Assembly (NCBI RefSeq): GCF_036492425.1
Contig: NZ_AP025292.1
Span: 3,038,001-3,102,000 of the forward strand
DNA length: 64,000 nucleotides
Source of the DNA: Persicobacter psychrovividus
Lineage (GTDB): Bacteria > Bacteroidota > Bacteroidia > Cytophagales > Cyclobacteriaceae
Direction of reading: 5' to 3'
The notes beneath the pieces are model-generated. The model saw only the letters and a program-made list of their open reading frames with translations. It was not told the origin of the DNA and searched no databases. The translations under genes were made by a program, and so were the position numbers. This document shows, one piece after another, positions 35,001-42,973 of the stretch (position 1 is its first letter; each line of letters starts with the position of its first letter).

Positions 35001-35149
35001 AGTAATTTCAGCAGATATTCTGATAAAATCCGTGCTGCGTCAGCGGGTTCGATCTCCGTTTGTTCAATAAAATATTGATCTGCCTCCTGCAACTTTTCCT
35101 CTAAAGTACAAGTGATTAGCTGCTCGTAAATCCCTTCGGTCAATTTCAT
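32003..35149 (-). CDS. PLD-nuclease / SF2 helicase / DUF3427 protein
   Basis: 1048 aa. Residues about 1-130 are helical and unassigned. About 140-290 is a phospholipase-D-like nuclease with one HKD half, RLHAKSYIFE near 228 and YIGSSNLS after it. The superfamily-2 helicase core follows: Walker A AATGTGKT near 353, FVAHRKEIL, DEAHH near 450, LTATPERMDG, and motif VI QLGRGLRL. Residues about 900-1048 fit DUF3427 (ILLFVREKKRDEYGLTMPFTFLGPV, KPMSIEWALDVPMP). This layout is shared by stand-alone restriction-like helicase-nucleases; a role in foreign-DNA attack is inference. Single gene, with repeats and a hairpin at its 3' side. Confidence 0.9.
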   Translation of the reverse strand: MKLTEGIYEQLITCTLEEKLQEADQYFIEQTEIEPADAARILSEYLLKLLQYVLNEFKGKPAERLQAQLNFTNQLITDLAQKLKDQDHFIDENLVATKGNLLKLVHSKLGHSDTQLKGKLAEYFPVSGLQKSSLFTGSHADLNMDTELIKDILSADRIYWVVSFIRWSGVRIYEEALRQFLANGGQLQVITTTYVGATEAKAVQFLADLPNTEVKVSYNTQQERLHAKSYIFERNTGYDTAYIGSSNLSYSAMTRGLEWNMRVTSVENTHIIRKAKGTFETYWSSPDFEDFRLGGIEKLQQALSFGKSKGDKKGMILPIFKIHPYPYQQQILDRLEAERSIHHRYRNLVVAATGTGKTVISAFDFLRYKKKNPSAKLLFVAHRKEILEQSQRTFAALLKDANFGELWVGEHQPEYGHEQLFVSVQTLNNQRAFFEERLGAHYYDFIIVDEAHHGQASSYRFVFDYFKPEILLGLTATPERMDGRDIREDFDHRISAEIRLPDAMHLQLLTPFQYFVVTDDSVDLSRVAWKNGGYDKAELSRVYTGNDQRVQLILDKLAHYLNDYQQCCALGFCTTKEHAQYMSGKFQIAGLAADYLTSDQSREHRQQVVADLRSGKINYLFVVDLFNEGVDIPEVDTVLFLRPTESLTVFLQQLGRGLRLQENKECLTVLDFVGQVHQAYDFTKKFRALVGKAPYGLTKEITQGFPHVAFGCSIIMEQKAQQVVLEHIRAAVVNRRSLVSKLENWHSDTTQQLTLSNFLSFHDLDIRAVYKVGCWTQLKLWAGMMDLDDNDNYFKKIVAGLKRLITANDQAYLQYLRAYVAGKSATQKEALNRMFHYLIWDDAGKKLNFENEQQAVNRLKDFPDLLQEFNEIIEHRLDQIDYVMPTSSFAFPCQLNLHAQYSRTEILAAFGDSTFEKKSSSREGVLSIKKDNIDLLFVTLDKSERDFSTSTMYEDYAISDTLFHWQSQNSATPLRGVGLSYIEQKRNKKNILLFVREKKRDEYGLTMPFTFLGPVAYRKHRGEKPMSIEWALDVPMPASLVSVSKKMG

Positions 35150-35344
35150 CTTATCTACAAATAGTGGTTTCCAATCCTGGAAAGTAACAACAATTTGTCA
35201 GGGGGCCAAATGCATGGCAAAGCGTCTCCTTTCTATTTGAAAACAAGCGAATTTCATTATCATAAACATTACTTTAAATTCAATATTTATCCCTTATGGT
35301 CATTGGGCACACTTTCTGCAAAATCAGAATAAAACCATTTTACC

Positions 35345-35908
35345 ATGAAAAAAATCAAAACAAACCTACTTAGCTTGGCATTAGGTGCTATCGTGCTATG
35401 CTCATGCAGCACATCTAATGATGATCCCAAGCCTGTTGCTCACAAAGCAGCACATCAAAAAGTGCAAGGTACCTCACCATATTCAACGACCGATAAACCA
35501 TCGACAGAGGAAAATAAAGAGCAGCCTGTTAAAAATGAATCGAATGTGACTGCTCCAACGGCATCAGGGAGTTACCACTTCACGATTCAAATGGATGTAC
35601 CTGTTGAGGGGATTCAGAACACGAATCCAATAGAATTTAAAATTTTATACCATGATGGTTCCGCTTGGCTATTCAAGCCTACGGCTATTAAAATGGTCAT
35701 TAACGATGACCCTAAATACCCCGATAATAAAGGCATAAAGACGATTATTTTCGATGCGGATAAAAGTCTGCAATGGGACAAGCTCGACGGTTTTAATATT
35801 CGCGACACTAAAACAGGGGTAACCGTGGAAGCATATGGATTTGACCTTGCAAAGAAAGTATTTGACGCAAAAGGCAAAAGAGCAGACGTATTCTCTTTAA
35901 GTATATAA
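35345..35908 (+). CDS. Lipoprotein of unknown function
   Basis: 187 aa. Lipobox CSC within MKKIKTNLLSLALGAIVLCSC. Residues about 25-75 are a low-complexity linker rich in Lys, Thr, Ser, Glu and Pro. The C-terminal part (about 76-187) is a small mixed domain with HFTIQMDVPVEGIQ, KTIIFDADKSLQWDKLDGFN and a predicted last strand. I do not recognise a family. It shares a strong terminator with rpiB. Confidence 0.8.
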   Translation: MKKIKTNLLSLALGAIVLCSCSTSNDDPKPVAHKAAHQKVQGTSPYSTTDKPSTEENKEQPVKNESNVTAPTASGSYHFTIQMDVPVEGIQNTNPIEFKILYHDGSAWLFKPTAIKMVINDDPKYPDNKGIKTIIFDADKSLQWDKLDGFNIRDTKTGVTVEAYGFDLAKKVFDAKGKRADVFSLSI

Positions 35909-35924
35909 CTAACTTCTTAAACAC

Positions 35925-35963
35925 AAAAGCCCCCGCCAGAACGAATCCGGCGGGGGCTTTTCT
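35925..35963. terminator. Bidirectional terminator, lipoprotein gene / rpiB
   Basis: AAAAGCCCCCGCC (35925-35937) pairs with GGCGGGGGCTTTT (35949-35961). Confidence 0.9.
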
Positions 35964-35980
35964 CATTTTAAAATCTTTGC

Positions 35981-36418
35981 TTAGCTACAAGCGATTTTGC
36001 TCACACGGCCCTCGTGGCGTCCGCCTTCAAAATCAGTACCGAAGAAAACCTCCACCATTTCCAAAGCTTGTTCTTTTGCGGTGAAACGCGCAGGAATGGC
36101 CAAAATATTGGCATTGTTATGCTGGCGAACCAAAGAAACGATTTCCTTGTTCCAGCAAAGTCCAGCACGCACGTTAGGGTATTTATTGGCCGTCATGGCT
36201 ACCCCATTCGCGGAGCCACAGATCAAAATACCAAAGTCAAACTCACCATCATTTACCCCTTTGGCTACTGGGTGGGCGAAGTCTGGGTAATCCACAGAAT
36301 CGAAAGTATCGGTGCCGAAGTTTTTCACTTCGTAGCCTTTTTCTTCCAATTGTTTAATGATCGCTGCTTTGTATTCTGGTGAAGCGTGGTCACCACCGAT
36401 TGCTATTTTCTTGGACAT
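35981..36418 (-). CDS. rpiB: Ribose-5-phosphate isomerase B
   Basis: 145 aa. Interconverts ribose 5-phosphate and ribulose 5-phosphate. GGDHASPEYK at the start and ICGSANGVAMTANK with the active-site Cys match RpiB, followed by RAGLCWNKEIVSLVRQHNNANILAIPAR. It follows tatC by 45 bp on the same strand, so the two may be co-transcribed. Confidence 0.95.
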   Translation of the reverse strand: MSKKIAIGGDHASPEYKAAIIKQLEEKGYEVKNFGTDTFDSVDYPDFAHPVAKGVNDGEFDFGILICGSANGVAMTANKYPNVRAGLCWNKEIVSLVRQHNNANILAIPARFTAKEQALEMVEVFFGTDFEGGRHEGRVSKIACS

Positions 36419-36463
36419 CTTAATATGCTGTTTTTACTGAAATTCTCTTTTATCCTTAACAGG

Positions 36464-37363
36464 TTAATCCTCCATTTGATCTAAAGGACCCGAAATATTT
36501 TTGCGCTCAGCAGCTTGTTGCTGACGGTATTCTTCCTCTTCGGCAATCAGTGCGAGCTCTTCAAGCTGTTTGCGCTTATCAATTCTTTTGGCAATCACAA
36601 TACTGATTTCATACAAGAAACCCAGCGGGATGGTCAGCATAATCTGACTCATGACATCTGGAGGCGTCATGATTGCTGCTATGATCAGGAACACAATCAG
36701 GGCGTGCTTTCGGTAGGCAATCAACATTTGTGAATTCACCACACCTGCCTGCGTCAGGAAGTAAATCACGACGGGTAGCTGAAACAACAAGGCACATGCC
36801 AGAATGATCATGGTGATGGTACCTACATAACTGACAATATCAAACTCATTAAGAATACTTGGGTCGATCTGATAATTGGCCAGGAAGTTCAAAGAGATTG
36901 GTGTTACGACAAAATAGCCGAACATAACGCCAGTCAAAAATAAAATACTGACAAAAAATACCGCTCCTCTTGCTGCGCGCTGCTCTGTTTTATGCAAGCC
37001 TGGTTTAATAAACCGCCAGATTTCCCAAAAAGCATAGGGGAAGGCCAAGATGATCCCGACGACAAAAGAGGACTGAATATGCATCATAAACTGCCCAGTA
37101 ACTTGCCTTGACTGTAAGATGAACGGTAGCTTTTCAATGCACAGCGCATCGGAACCTACCAGCTTACCGAATTCGCAAAACATGCGATAGGTCCAAAAGT
37201 CGGATCGGGAAGGGGCCAAAATGATATCGTGAAAAAGGATCGTTTTTGAGAGGAAGGCCACAACGGTAAAAACAAAAATAGAGGCAAACGCCCGAATCAG
37301 GTGCCACCGCAATTCTTCCAGATGATCCAAAAAGGTCATATCCTGCTCCTGCTTAATAGACAT
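36464..37363 (-). CDS. tatC: Sec-independent protein translocase TatC
   Basis: 299 aa, six transmembrane helices, inner membrane. The start MSIKQEQDMTFLDHLEELRWHLIRA has the conserved HLxELRxR(L) signature that binds twin-arginine signals; FxxKPGL (RFIKPGLHKTEQRAARG) and FxxPxxxxFLANY regions are also visible. Exports folded proteins, including many with cofactors. The cytoplasmic C-terminal tail (about 265-299, rich in Glu and Gln) is typical for Bacteroidota. No tatA is present in the window. Confidence 0.96.
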   Translation of the reverse strand: MSIKQEQDMTFLDHLEELRWHLIRAFASIFVFTVVAFLSKTILFHDIILAPSRSDFWTYRMFCEFGKLVGSDALCIEKLPFILQSRQVTGQFMMHIQSSFVVGIILAFPYAFWEIWRFIKPGLHKTEQRAARGAVFFVSILFLTGVMFGYFVVTPISLNFLANYQIDPSILNEFDIVSYVGTITMIILACALLFQLPVVIYFLTQAGVVNSQMLIAYRKHALIVFLIIAAIMTPPDVMSQIMLTIPLGFLYEISIVIAKRIDKRKQLEELALIAEEEEYRQQQAAERKNISGPLDQMED

Positions 37364-37469
37364 AAAAGATGAGATATATGGTGCTAAAAGTTAGCGATTA
37401 ATAATCAGTTAAAAATTCGAAAAACAAATTTAGCCCATTCGCGCAAAATAAATGTTAATCCACGTCAAA

Positions 37470-37524
37470 AATAAAAAAGGATAGCGCAAATAACACCTTA
37501 AAGTATCATTTGTCGCTATCCTTT
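37470..37524 (-). terminator. glyA terminator
   Basis: AAAGGATAGCG (37476-37486) pairs with CGCTATCCTTT (37514-37524), extended by CAAAT/ATTTG, with T-run on the minus strand. Confidence 0.8.
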
Positions 37525-37547
37525 AGCAATGTATTTATATTTTCTGA

Positions 37548-38819
37548 TTATGCGTAAAGTGGGAAATTTTTCATCCACGCATTGATTTCACTTTTCACTT
37601 TGGCCAATTTTGCCTCATCCTCAGGGTTGCTCAATACCGCATCGATGAACGAAACGATGGTTTCCATATCAGCTTCTTTCATATTTCGGGAAGTAACCGC
37701 CGCAGTACCTACGCGCATCCCTGAAGTAACGAAAGGAGATTTATCATCAAATGGCACCATATTTTTATTGATGGTGATATCCGCTTTTACCAAAGTGTTC
37801 TCCGCTAATTTCCCTGTCAATCCTTTCGAACGAAGGTCAATTAGCATACAGTGGTTGTCGGTACCTCCAGAGATAATTTCATAACCACGATCAACGAAAG
37901 CTTTGGCCATCGCTGCTGCATTTTTAATCACCTGCTTGGCGTAAACTTTGTACTCATCGCTCAAAGCCTCTTCAAAAGCGACTGCCTTGGCGGCAATTAC
38001 GTGCTCCAACGGACCACCTTGCGTACCAGGGAATACCGCCATATCCAGTTGCGCATTCAAAGAGCGAACTTCTCCTTTAGGCGTTTTATCACCTTTAGGG
38101 TTTGGCATTTCACCGCGAGTCATGATCAAACCACCACGAGGTCCACGAAGGGTTTTGTGGGTTGTTGTGGTTACAATATGACAGTGCGCCAAAGGATCTT
38201 TGAGTAAACCAGCAGCAATCAAACCTGCAGGGTGGGAAACATCCGCCAATAGCACAGCACCTACTTCATCAGCAATTTCACGGAAACGGGCATAATCCCA
38301 ATCGCGGCTGTAAGCAGAAGCACCACAGATAATCAGTTTCGGCTGAACTTCTTTTGCCTTGGCAGCAACTTTGTCCATGTCAATGATTCCTGTTTCTTTT
38401 TCCACACCGTAGAAATTCGGCTGGTAGGTTTTACCCGAGAAGTTCACAGGCGAGCCGTGAGTCAGGTGTCCACCATGAGAAAGATCAAAGCCCAAAATGG
38501 CATCGCCAGGGTTCAGCACGGCCAACATTACAGCGGCATTTGCTTGTGCTCCTGAGTGTGGCTGAACATTGGCCCAGTCCGCATTGAACAATTGCTTTGC
38601 TCGATCAATCGCCAACTGCTCAATCTCATCGACGACCTGGCAGCCTCCGTAATAACGACGCTTCGGCAAGCCTTCTGCGTATTTATTTGTCAAAACGCTT
38701 CCCATCGCCTCCATCACCTGGCGCGAAGTAAAGTTCTCTGAGGCAATCAACTCGATGCCTTCTTCTTGTCTTTGTTGCTCTTTGCCAATTAAGTCAAAGA
38801 TTACGTTATCTCTTGTCAT
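37548..38819 (-). CDS. glyA: Serine hydroxymethyltransferase
   Basis: 423 aa. PLP enzyme converting serine and tetrahydrofolate to glycine and methylene-tetrahydrofolate. [12 protein letters not shown] at the start, [24 protein letters not shown] and the PLP-lysine motif [14 protein letters not shown] are all present, as is [13 protein letters not shown]. Complete and typical; own terminator, so monocistronic. The 277 bp upstream to the next gene hold nothing else recognisable. Confidence 0.98.
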   Translation of the reverse strand: MTRDNVIFDLIGKEQQRQEEGIELIASENFTSRQVMEAMGSVLTNKYAEGLPKRRYYGGCQVVDEIEQLAIDRAKQLFNADWANVQPHSGAQANAAVMLAVLNPGDAILGFDLSHGGHLTHGSPVNFSGKTYQPNFYGVEKETGIIDMDKVAAKAKEVQPKLIICGASAYSRDWDYARFREIADEVGAVLLADVSHPAGLIAAGLLKDPLAHCHIVTTTTHKTLRGPRGGLIMTRGEMPNPKGDKTPKGEVRSLNAQLDMAVFPGTQGGPLEHVIAAKAVAFEEALSDEYKVYAKQVIKNAAAMAKAFVDRGYEIISGGTDNHCMLIDLRSKGLTGKLAENTLVKADITINKNMVPFDDKSPFVTSGMRVGTAAVTSRNMKEADMETIVSFIDAVLSNPEDEAKLAKVKSEINAWMKNFPLYA

Positions 38820-39096
38820 GACCGAGATCTGTGGTTTAGGTTAATTAAAGTTCTCAAAAATACACTTCATGATCTTCATTAGCAAGATAAATGACAAACA
38901 TCATTCGTGCAATGAGTCCGAATTGGATCGATATCAATGTATAAAATAATCATCCTAAATTTACCGAATCTGCGTTAAAATTCCATAAGAAGGCCCCCAT
39001 TGAAGCCATTGGGATTTATATAACACAAAAGGGCAATTTTAGGGCGCTAAATTTAACAGCAATGGGCTTGTTGATGATGGGTTTGGAAGCTGTGGA

Positions 39097-39801
39097 TCAA
39101 TCGCATTGAACCACCTGCGTGCCTGCCGCTGTTCTGAGCTGAGGGCTCAGGTAGGGGATGCCCAGGTTGAGTCCGCGAAGGATAAACATCAGGGCAATCA
39201 GGAGGGTAAAAACAGGAACAAGGCGATAGAAATTACGGTAAAAAGACTTCCCTTTGATCCAGTTCCCCAACAGATTTACCGACAGCATCATGGGGAATGT
39301 TCCGAGCCCAAAAGCCCCCATATATAAGGCTGACTTTTGCCAGTCGCCAATAGCCAGCGCCCCTGCAAGGGCAAGGTAAACCAGGCCACAGGGCAACAGG
39401 CCGTTCAATAAGCCGACACCTGCAAAGGACCACAGGCTTCGTTTTCTGAAGAAATAACCGAAGCCTTTTTTCAGCTTGGCCGCCCATTGGCCACCCACAC
39501 GTTTTTCCATGGCCATAGTCCAGGCTTTGGGCATGATAACAAACAGGAGCATCAGAAGCCCCATTGCCACCGACAGGTTTTGCTGCGGGGCGGCAAAGCT
39601 GATACTCACGCCCAGCAAACCAATAATTGCCCCCAAAAGCATATAAACCAATGTTCGGCTGATGTTATAAAGTATTGCCGCCTGCAATACCCGAACAGGG
39701 GTACGGTTGGGAACAGGCAGTGCCATACTGATTGGCCCGCACATGCCCATGCAATGCAGGCTGCCCATTAGGCCGATCATGAATGCGACGGAAAAAAGCA
39801 T
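39097..39801 (-). CDS. DsbD/TauE-SafE-like membrane protein of the cbb3 oxidase locus
   Basis: 234 aa, six or seven transmembrane helices. LMGSLHCMGMCGPISMA near residues 12-27 (His-Cys-x3-Cys) and LLNGLLPCGLVYLALAGAL are the two metal-/thiol-like motifs of the DsbD_2 family, often labelled sulfite exporter TauE/SafE. In Bacteroidota it sits at the end of the cbb3 operon and is thought to help copper delivery; here it lies 74 bp after fixH. Confidence 0.85.
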   Translation of the reverse strand: MLFSVAFMIGLMGSLHCMGMCGPISMALPVPNRTPVRVLQAAILYNISRTLVYMLLGAIIGLLGVSISFAAPQQNLSVAMGLLMLLFVIMPKAWTMAMEKRVGGQWAAKLKKGFGYFFRKRSLWSFAGVGLLNGLLPCGLVYLALAGALAIGDWQKSALYMGAFGLGTFPMMLSVNLLGNWIKGKSFYRNFYRLVPVFTLLIALMFILRGLNLGIPYLSPQLRTAAGTQVVQCD

Positions 39802-39875
39802 AGTCCATTTTTTTAAGATAAGATCAGGGCAAGGCCTGAAATAAAGTCGGGTATTTTTTTTCTGACGGATGAAAT

Positions 39876-40316
39876 TTAGAGCGTGATCACCTTCTCGTCA
39901 AAATATTCTTTTTGCCCATCAGTCCAGGTGGTGCGCACTCGCCAACGTCCTTTTTTCATTTGCGAGAGGTCACATACCCATCGGCCAATTTCATTGTCTT
40001 CTATCGGCTGCGCAACATCCAGGCGGGCATTGTCGGGACGAAACCAATGGATTTGCCCCTCTTTAATTTTGCCGATCATTTCTGAAGGCAAAGCCACAAA
40101 GGCGGTTTTCCGATCTGATGAAAGCTCCACAGTAACCACGCCATCGAGTCCCTGTACATTCTTTATGCGATCAATCTGATCCTGATAAGCCAACTCCTGC
40201 TTGTAATAATCTTCTGCGACCAAAAACTGATCTGTACGGCACATCATGACCACCAACGAGATGATGAAGACCATAAAAGCACCTGTTACGAGTATTATTC
40301 CTTTTCCCCAGTTCAT
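39876..40316 (-). CDS. fixH: FixH/CcoH-family cbb3 oxidase assembly protein
   Basis: 146 aa. One N-terminal transmembrane helix (MNWGKGIILVTGAFMVFIISLV) then DYYKQELAYQDQIDRIKN, the FixH/CcoH signature, and a beta-sandwich domain ending RWRVRTTWTDGQKEYFDEKVI. Needed for assembly of the cbb3 complex in other bacteria. It starts 33 bp after ccoG. Confidence 0.9.
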   Translation of the reverse strand: MNWGKGIILVTGAFMVFIISLVVMMCRTDQFLVAEDYYKQELAYQDQIDRIKNVQGLDGVVTVELSSDRKTAFVALPSEMIGKIKEGQIHWFRPDNARLDVAQPIEDNEIGRWVCDLSQMKKGRWRVRTTWTDGQKEYFDEKVITL

Positions 40317-40349
40317 AAAATTTCTTTTTTATCCATCGTCAGCGATGGG

Positions 40350-41777
40350 CTATTTTTTTAATACAATCGGTCCTAAAAAATTCGTTTTTTCGACCACCAT
40401 CAGCTCGCCGTCGTGATAAACTCCCACTTCAAGTTCCGTTTTGGTTGTGTGGATTTCAGCTTGCGGTATGCGGACAAAAAACATGGCATCTGTAAGATCA
40501 TTGGGCCCAATTTTTATCGGTTCCCCTCCAACGCGCTCTATGGTGCCGTCAGAAAAGTTTTCCAGCTTCAGTTCCAGGCTTACGTCCGAAAAGGTTTTAT
40601 TGATAAACTTGACATTGTACAAGTTCTGAATTTCGCCATTGTCGGTTTTCTGATACAACATACCAGGTACACGAAGCATGGTGGCCTCCACATCGGTACG
40701 TGTAGCCAGCAGGGTTGTGAGCAATCCGAGGATCACCACCAGCACCACACTGTAAGCCACGGAACGGGTATTGAAAATCTTGCTGTGGCCATGCTGAATT
40801 TGTTCTTCAGAAGTATAGCGAATCAGGCCTTTGGGTTTGTTGACCTTGTCCATTACCTCATCACAAACATCAATACAGGCGGTACAATTCACGCATTCGA
40901 GCTGGGTACCATTCCGAATATCTATCCCCGTAGGGCAAACATGCACACACAGTTTACAGTCGATACAATCTCCCTGATCGGCGGGAGGCGTGGCATTCTT
41001 CTTGAGTTTCCCACGCTTTTCACCACGAAGCCAGTCATAGGCAACAACAATGGATTTTTTATCCAGAAAAACCCCCTGAAATCGCCCGTAAGGGCAAACT
41101 GTGGTACAGGCTTGTTCTCTGAATCTGGCAAATACGCCATAGAAGATAGCGGTGAAAGCCAGCAGGCCGATGAAGCCCGACAAGTTTTCCATCGGTGATT
41201 TGGTAACAATCTCCCTGACTTCATCAATCCCGATCAGGTAAGCCATTGCCGTATGGGCGATCAGCAGGGAAATCAGCAAGAAAATGATGTGCTTACTGGT
41301 TTTCTTGAGGATTTTCTCCTGTGTCCATGGGGCTTTGTCGAGTTTGCGTTGCTGTGGGGCATCGCCTTCAATCCAGTATTCTATTTTTCGGAAAACCATC
41401 TCCATAAAGACCGTCTGCGGGCAAGCCCAGCCACACCAGAAGCGCCCAAAGATGACGGTAAACAGGACGATAAAAACCACAAAGGCAATAAATGCCAAAG
41501 CAAAAAGGATAAAATCCTGGGGCCAGAAAGCAGCACCAAAGATGATGAACTTTCGCTCAAAAACATTGAAAAGGAAAAAGGGGTGGCCATCTACTTTGAT
41601 GAACGGCACCAAAAAGAACAATGAAAGCAGAAAAACCGCCACTACTGCCCGCGCACGGTGGAAATAGCCTTTGGGCTTTTTAGGGTACACCCAAACACGC
41701 TTGCCCTCGGCATCTACGGTAGAAATGACGTCCCGAAACTCGGCATCGTATTCATAAATATTGTTTTCTGGTTCCAT
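40350..41777 (-). CDS. ccoG: CcoG/RdxA/FixG cytochrome c oxidase accessory protein
   Basis: 475 aa. Polyferredoxin with four or five transmembrane helices. CGWACPQTVFMEMVFRKIEY and CTTVCPYGRFQGV are the family's membrane Cys motifs; CIDCKLCVHVCPTGIDIRNG and CVNCTACIDVCDEVM are two 4Fe-4S sites. The C-terminal part (about 350-475) is an immunoglobulin-like domain. CcoG reduces Cu(II) to Cu(I) for the cbb3 CuB centre. It is separated from ccoP by a terminator-like hairpin. Confidence 0.95.
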   Translation of the reverse strand: MEPENNIYEYDAEFRDVISTVDAEGKRVWVYPKKPKGYFHRARAVVAVFLLSLFFLVPFIKVDGHPFFLFNVFERKFIIFGAAFWPQDFILFALAFIAFVVFIVLFTVIFGRFWCGWACPQTVFMEMVFRKIEYWIEGDAPQQRKLDKAPWTQEKILKKTSKHIIFLLISLLIAHTAMAYLIGIDEVREIVTKSPMENLSGFIGLLAFTAIFYGVFARFREQACTTVCPYGRFQGVFLDKKSIVVAYDWLRGEKRGKLKKNATPPADQGDCIDCKLCVHVCPTGIDIRNGTQLECVNCTACIDVCDEVMDKVNKPKGLIRYTSEEQIQHGHSKIFNTRSVAYSVVLVVILGLLTTLLATRTDVEATMLRVPGMLYQKTDNGEIQNLYNVKFINKTFSDVSLELKLENFSDGTIERVGGEPIKIGPNDLTDAMFFVRIPQAEIHTTKTELEVGVYHDGELMVVEKTNFLGPIVLKK

Positions 41778-41818
41778 ACCTTCCCTCAGTCTTAAAAAAT
41801 CGTTGATCCTTATAAACC

Positions 41819-41846
41819 AAAAAGCGGGAGAACTGAAGTCCTCCCG
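41819..41846 (-). terminator. Intra-operon terminator/attenuator between ccoP and ccoG
   Basis: On the minus strand CGGGAG and CTCCCG (41825-41846) form a stem with a 10-base loop, followed by CTTTTTGG. It lies in the 96-bp gap between oxidase genes and assembly genes. Confidence 0.6.
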
Positions 41847-41873
41847 ATTTTTATGTTTTGATATAAAGTTTTA

Positions 41874-42716
41874 TTACTTAGCGCTATACAAATCTCCCTC
41901 TGGTGCTTTCGCCTTGGCAGGCGTAGTACCCTGGAGTGTCAGGATATAAGAGGCGACACTCTGAATATCCTTTGGTGAGAGTTGTTTTTTCCAGGAGATC
42001 ATCCCTTTGCCTGGGCGTCCACCGTCTTTCACTACTTTGAACACATCCTTAATGTCTCCGCCGTGAATCCAGTATTCATCCGTTAGGTTAGGACCAATCC
42101 CTCCACCGCCATCGGCAGCGTGACAAGCCACACATTTCTTGGCGAAAATTTCCGACCCGTGGTCAATCGCCTTGTCGTCGGTCAGTAAAGTAACATTGGT
42201 TTCATCTACCGAGGCCGCTTTCAATGCTGCCTGTGCCACTTCAATGTCATAGGCCTCACCGGAAAGTGGTGCTACTTTAAAAACATGGAAGATACCGACA
42301 TAAACCACTGCGAAAACCACCGTTGCGGCAAATAGCCCTTTCCACCATGGTGGCAAGTGGTTGTCAAGTTCCTGAATGCCGTCATAATTATGGTCGAGCA
42401 AAATATTTTTCTCTTCCTCAATAGGGACAGCATCGTTGGCAATGTTCCACCACCAGTCTTGCTTCACATGCGGCACACCTTCAGCCTCCGCTTTTTTCTT
42501 GGCCTCATTGTCCATTACTGATTTCACCACCTTCAGCGTAAACAAGGTGACCAGCAATACTGCAATAGAGACAATGGTGGTCAGCCCCAGCACGATCTTC
42601 AGGATGCTCATCTGATCCGTGCCGCCAGCCGCCTGCGCGAATGCCGTTTCGGGAAGCATACCTAAAACCAAGGCCACACACATTATACTCATGTATTTTA
42701 GTGCTTTTGATTTCAT
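41874..42716 (-). CDS. ccoP: cbb3 oxidase subunit III (CcoP), single-haem type
   Basis: 280 aa from the ATG at 42716 (MKSKALKYMSIMC); the longer frame to 42758 would overlap ccoQ. A signal-like helix (about 8-25), a second helix near 38-58, then the CcoP linker DHNYDGIQELDNHLPPWWK and a third helix. Only one CxxCH (CVACHAADGGGGIGPNL) is present, in a cytochrome c domain at about 190-265, with the axial Met in GKGMISWKK. Proteobacterial CcoP has two haems; one is usual in Bacteroidota. Confidence 0.93.
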   Translation of the reverse strand: MKSKALKYMSIMCVALVLGMLPETAFAQAAGGTDQMSILKIVLGLTTIVSIAVLLVTLFTLKVVKSVMDNEAKKKAEAEGVPHVKQDWWWNIANDAVPIEEEKNILLDHNYDGIQELDNHLPPWWKGLFAATVVFAVVYVGIFHVFKVAPLSGEAYDIEVAQAALKAASVDETNVTLLTDDKAIDHGSEIFAKKCVACHAADGGGGIGPNLTDEYWIHGGDIKDVFKVVKDGGRPGKGMISWKKQLSPKDIQSVASYILTLQGTTPAKAKAPEGDLYSAK

Positions 42717-42738
42717 TTGATAGGAGTTATATCTTGAT

Positions 42739-42924
42739 CTAATTATCCTCAAAATCATCGTTAGGGTCTTCTTCCAGCGGCATATTCTTCATCTTATCGA
42801 CATGCGAGGAAGACATCTTCCAGACATACCACAACAACCCCACAAAAAATGTAAAGAAGATCACCAAAGAAATGATGGGCCATACCTCTACATTATATAC
42901 TCGCTCGAAATAATGCTTAAACAT
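42739..42924 (-). CDS. ccoQ: cbb3 oxidase small subunit CcoQ
   Basis: 61 aa, one transmembrane helix (IISLVIFFTFFVGLLWYVW) followed by an acidic tail (MPLEEDPNDDFEDN). Position between ccoNO and ccoP and the FxxFxGxxxxxW pattern identify CcoQ/FixQ. Confidence 0.85.
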   Translation of the reverse strand: MFKHYFERVYNVEVWPIISLVIFFTFFVGLLWYVWKMSSSHVDKMKNMPLEEDPNDDFEDN

Positions 42925-42973
42925 ATTTAAAAAAATTGTTCAGCATCCCCGGAAACCAGGGACCCTGAGATGA

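Noticed and set aside
40333-40348. CCATCG-TCAG-CGATGG hairpin between ccoG and fixH
   Set aside because: The T-run lies on the wrong strand for these genes, so it is not a terminator of the operon.
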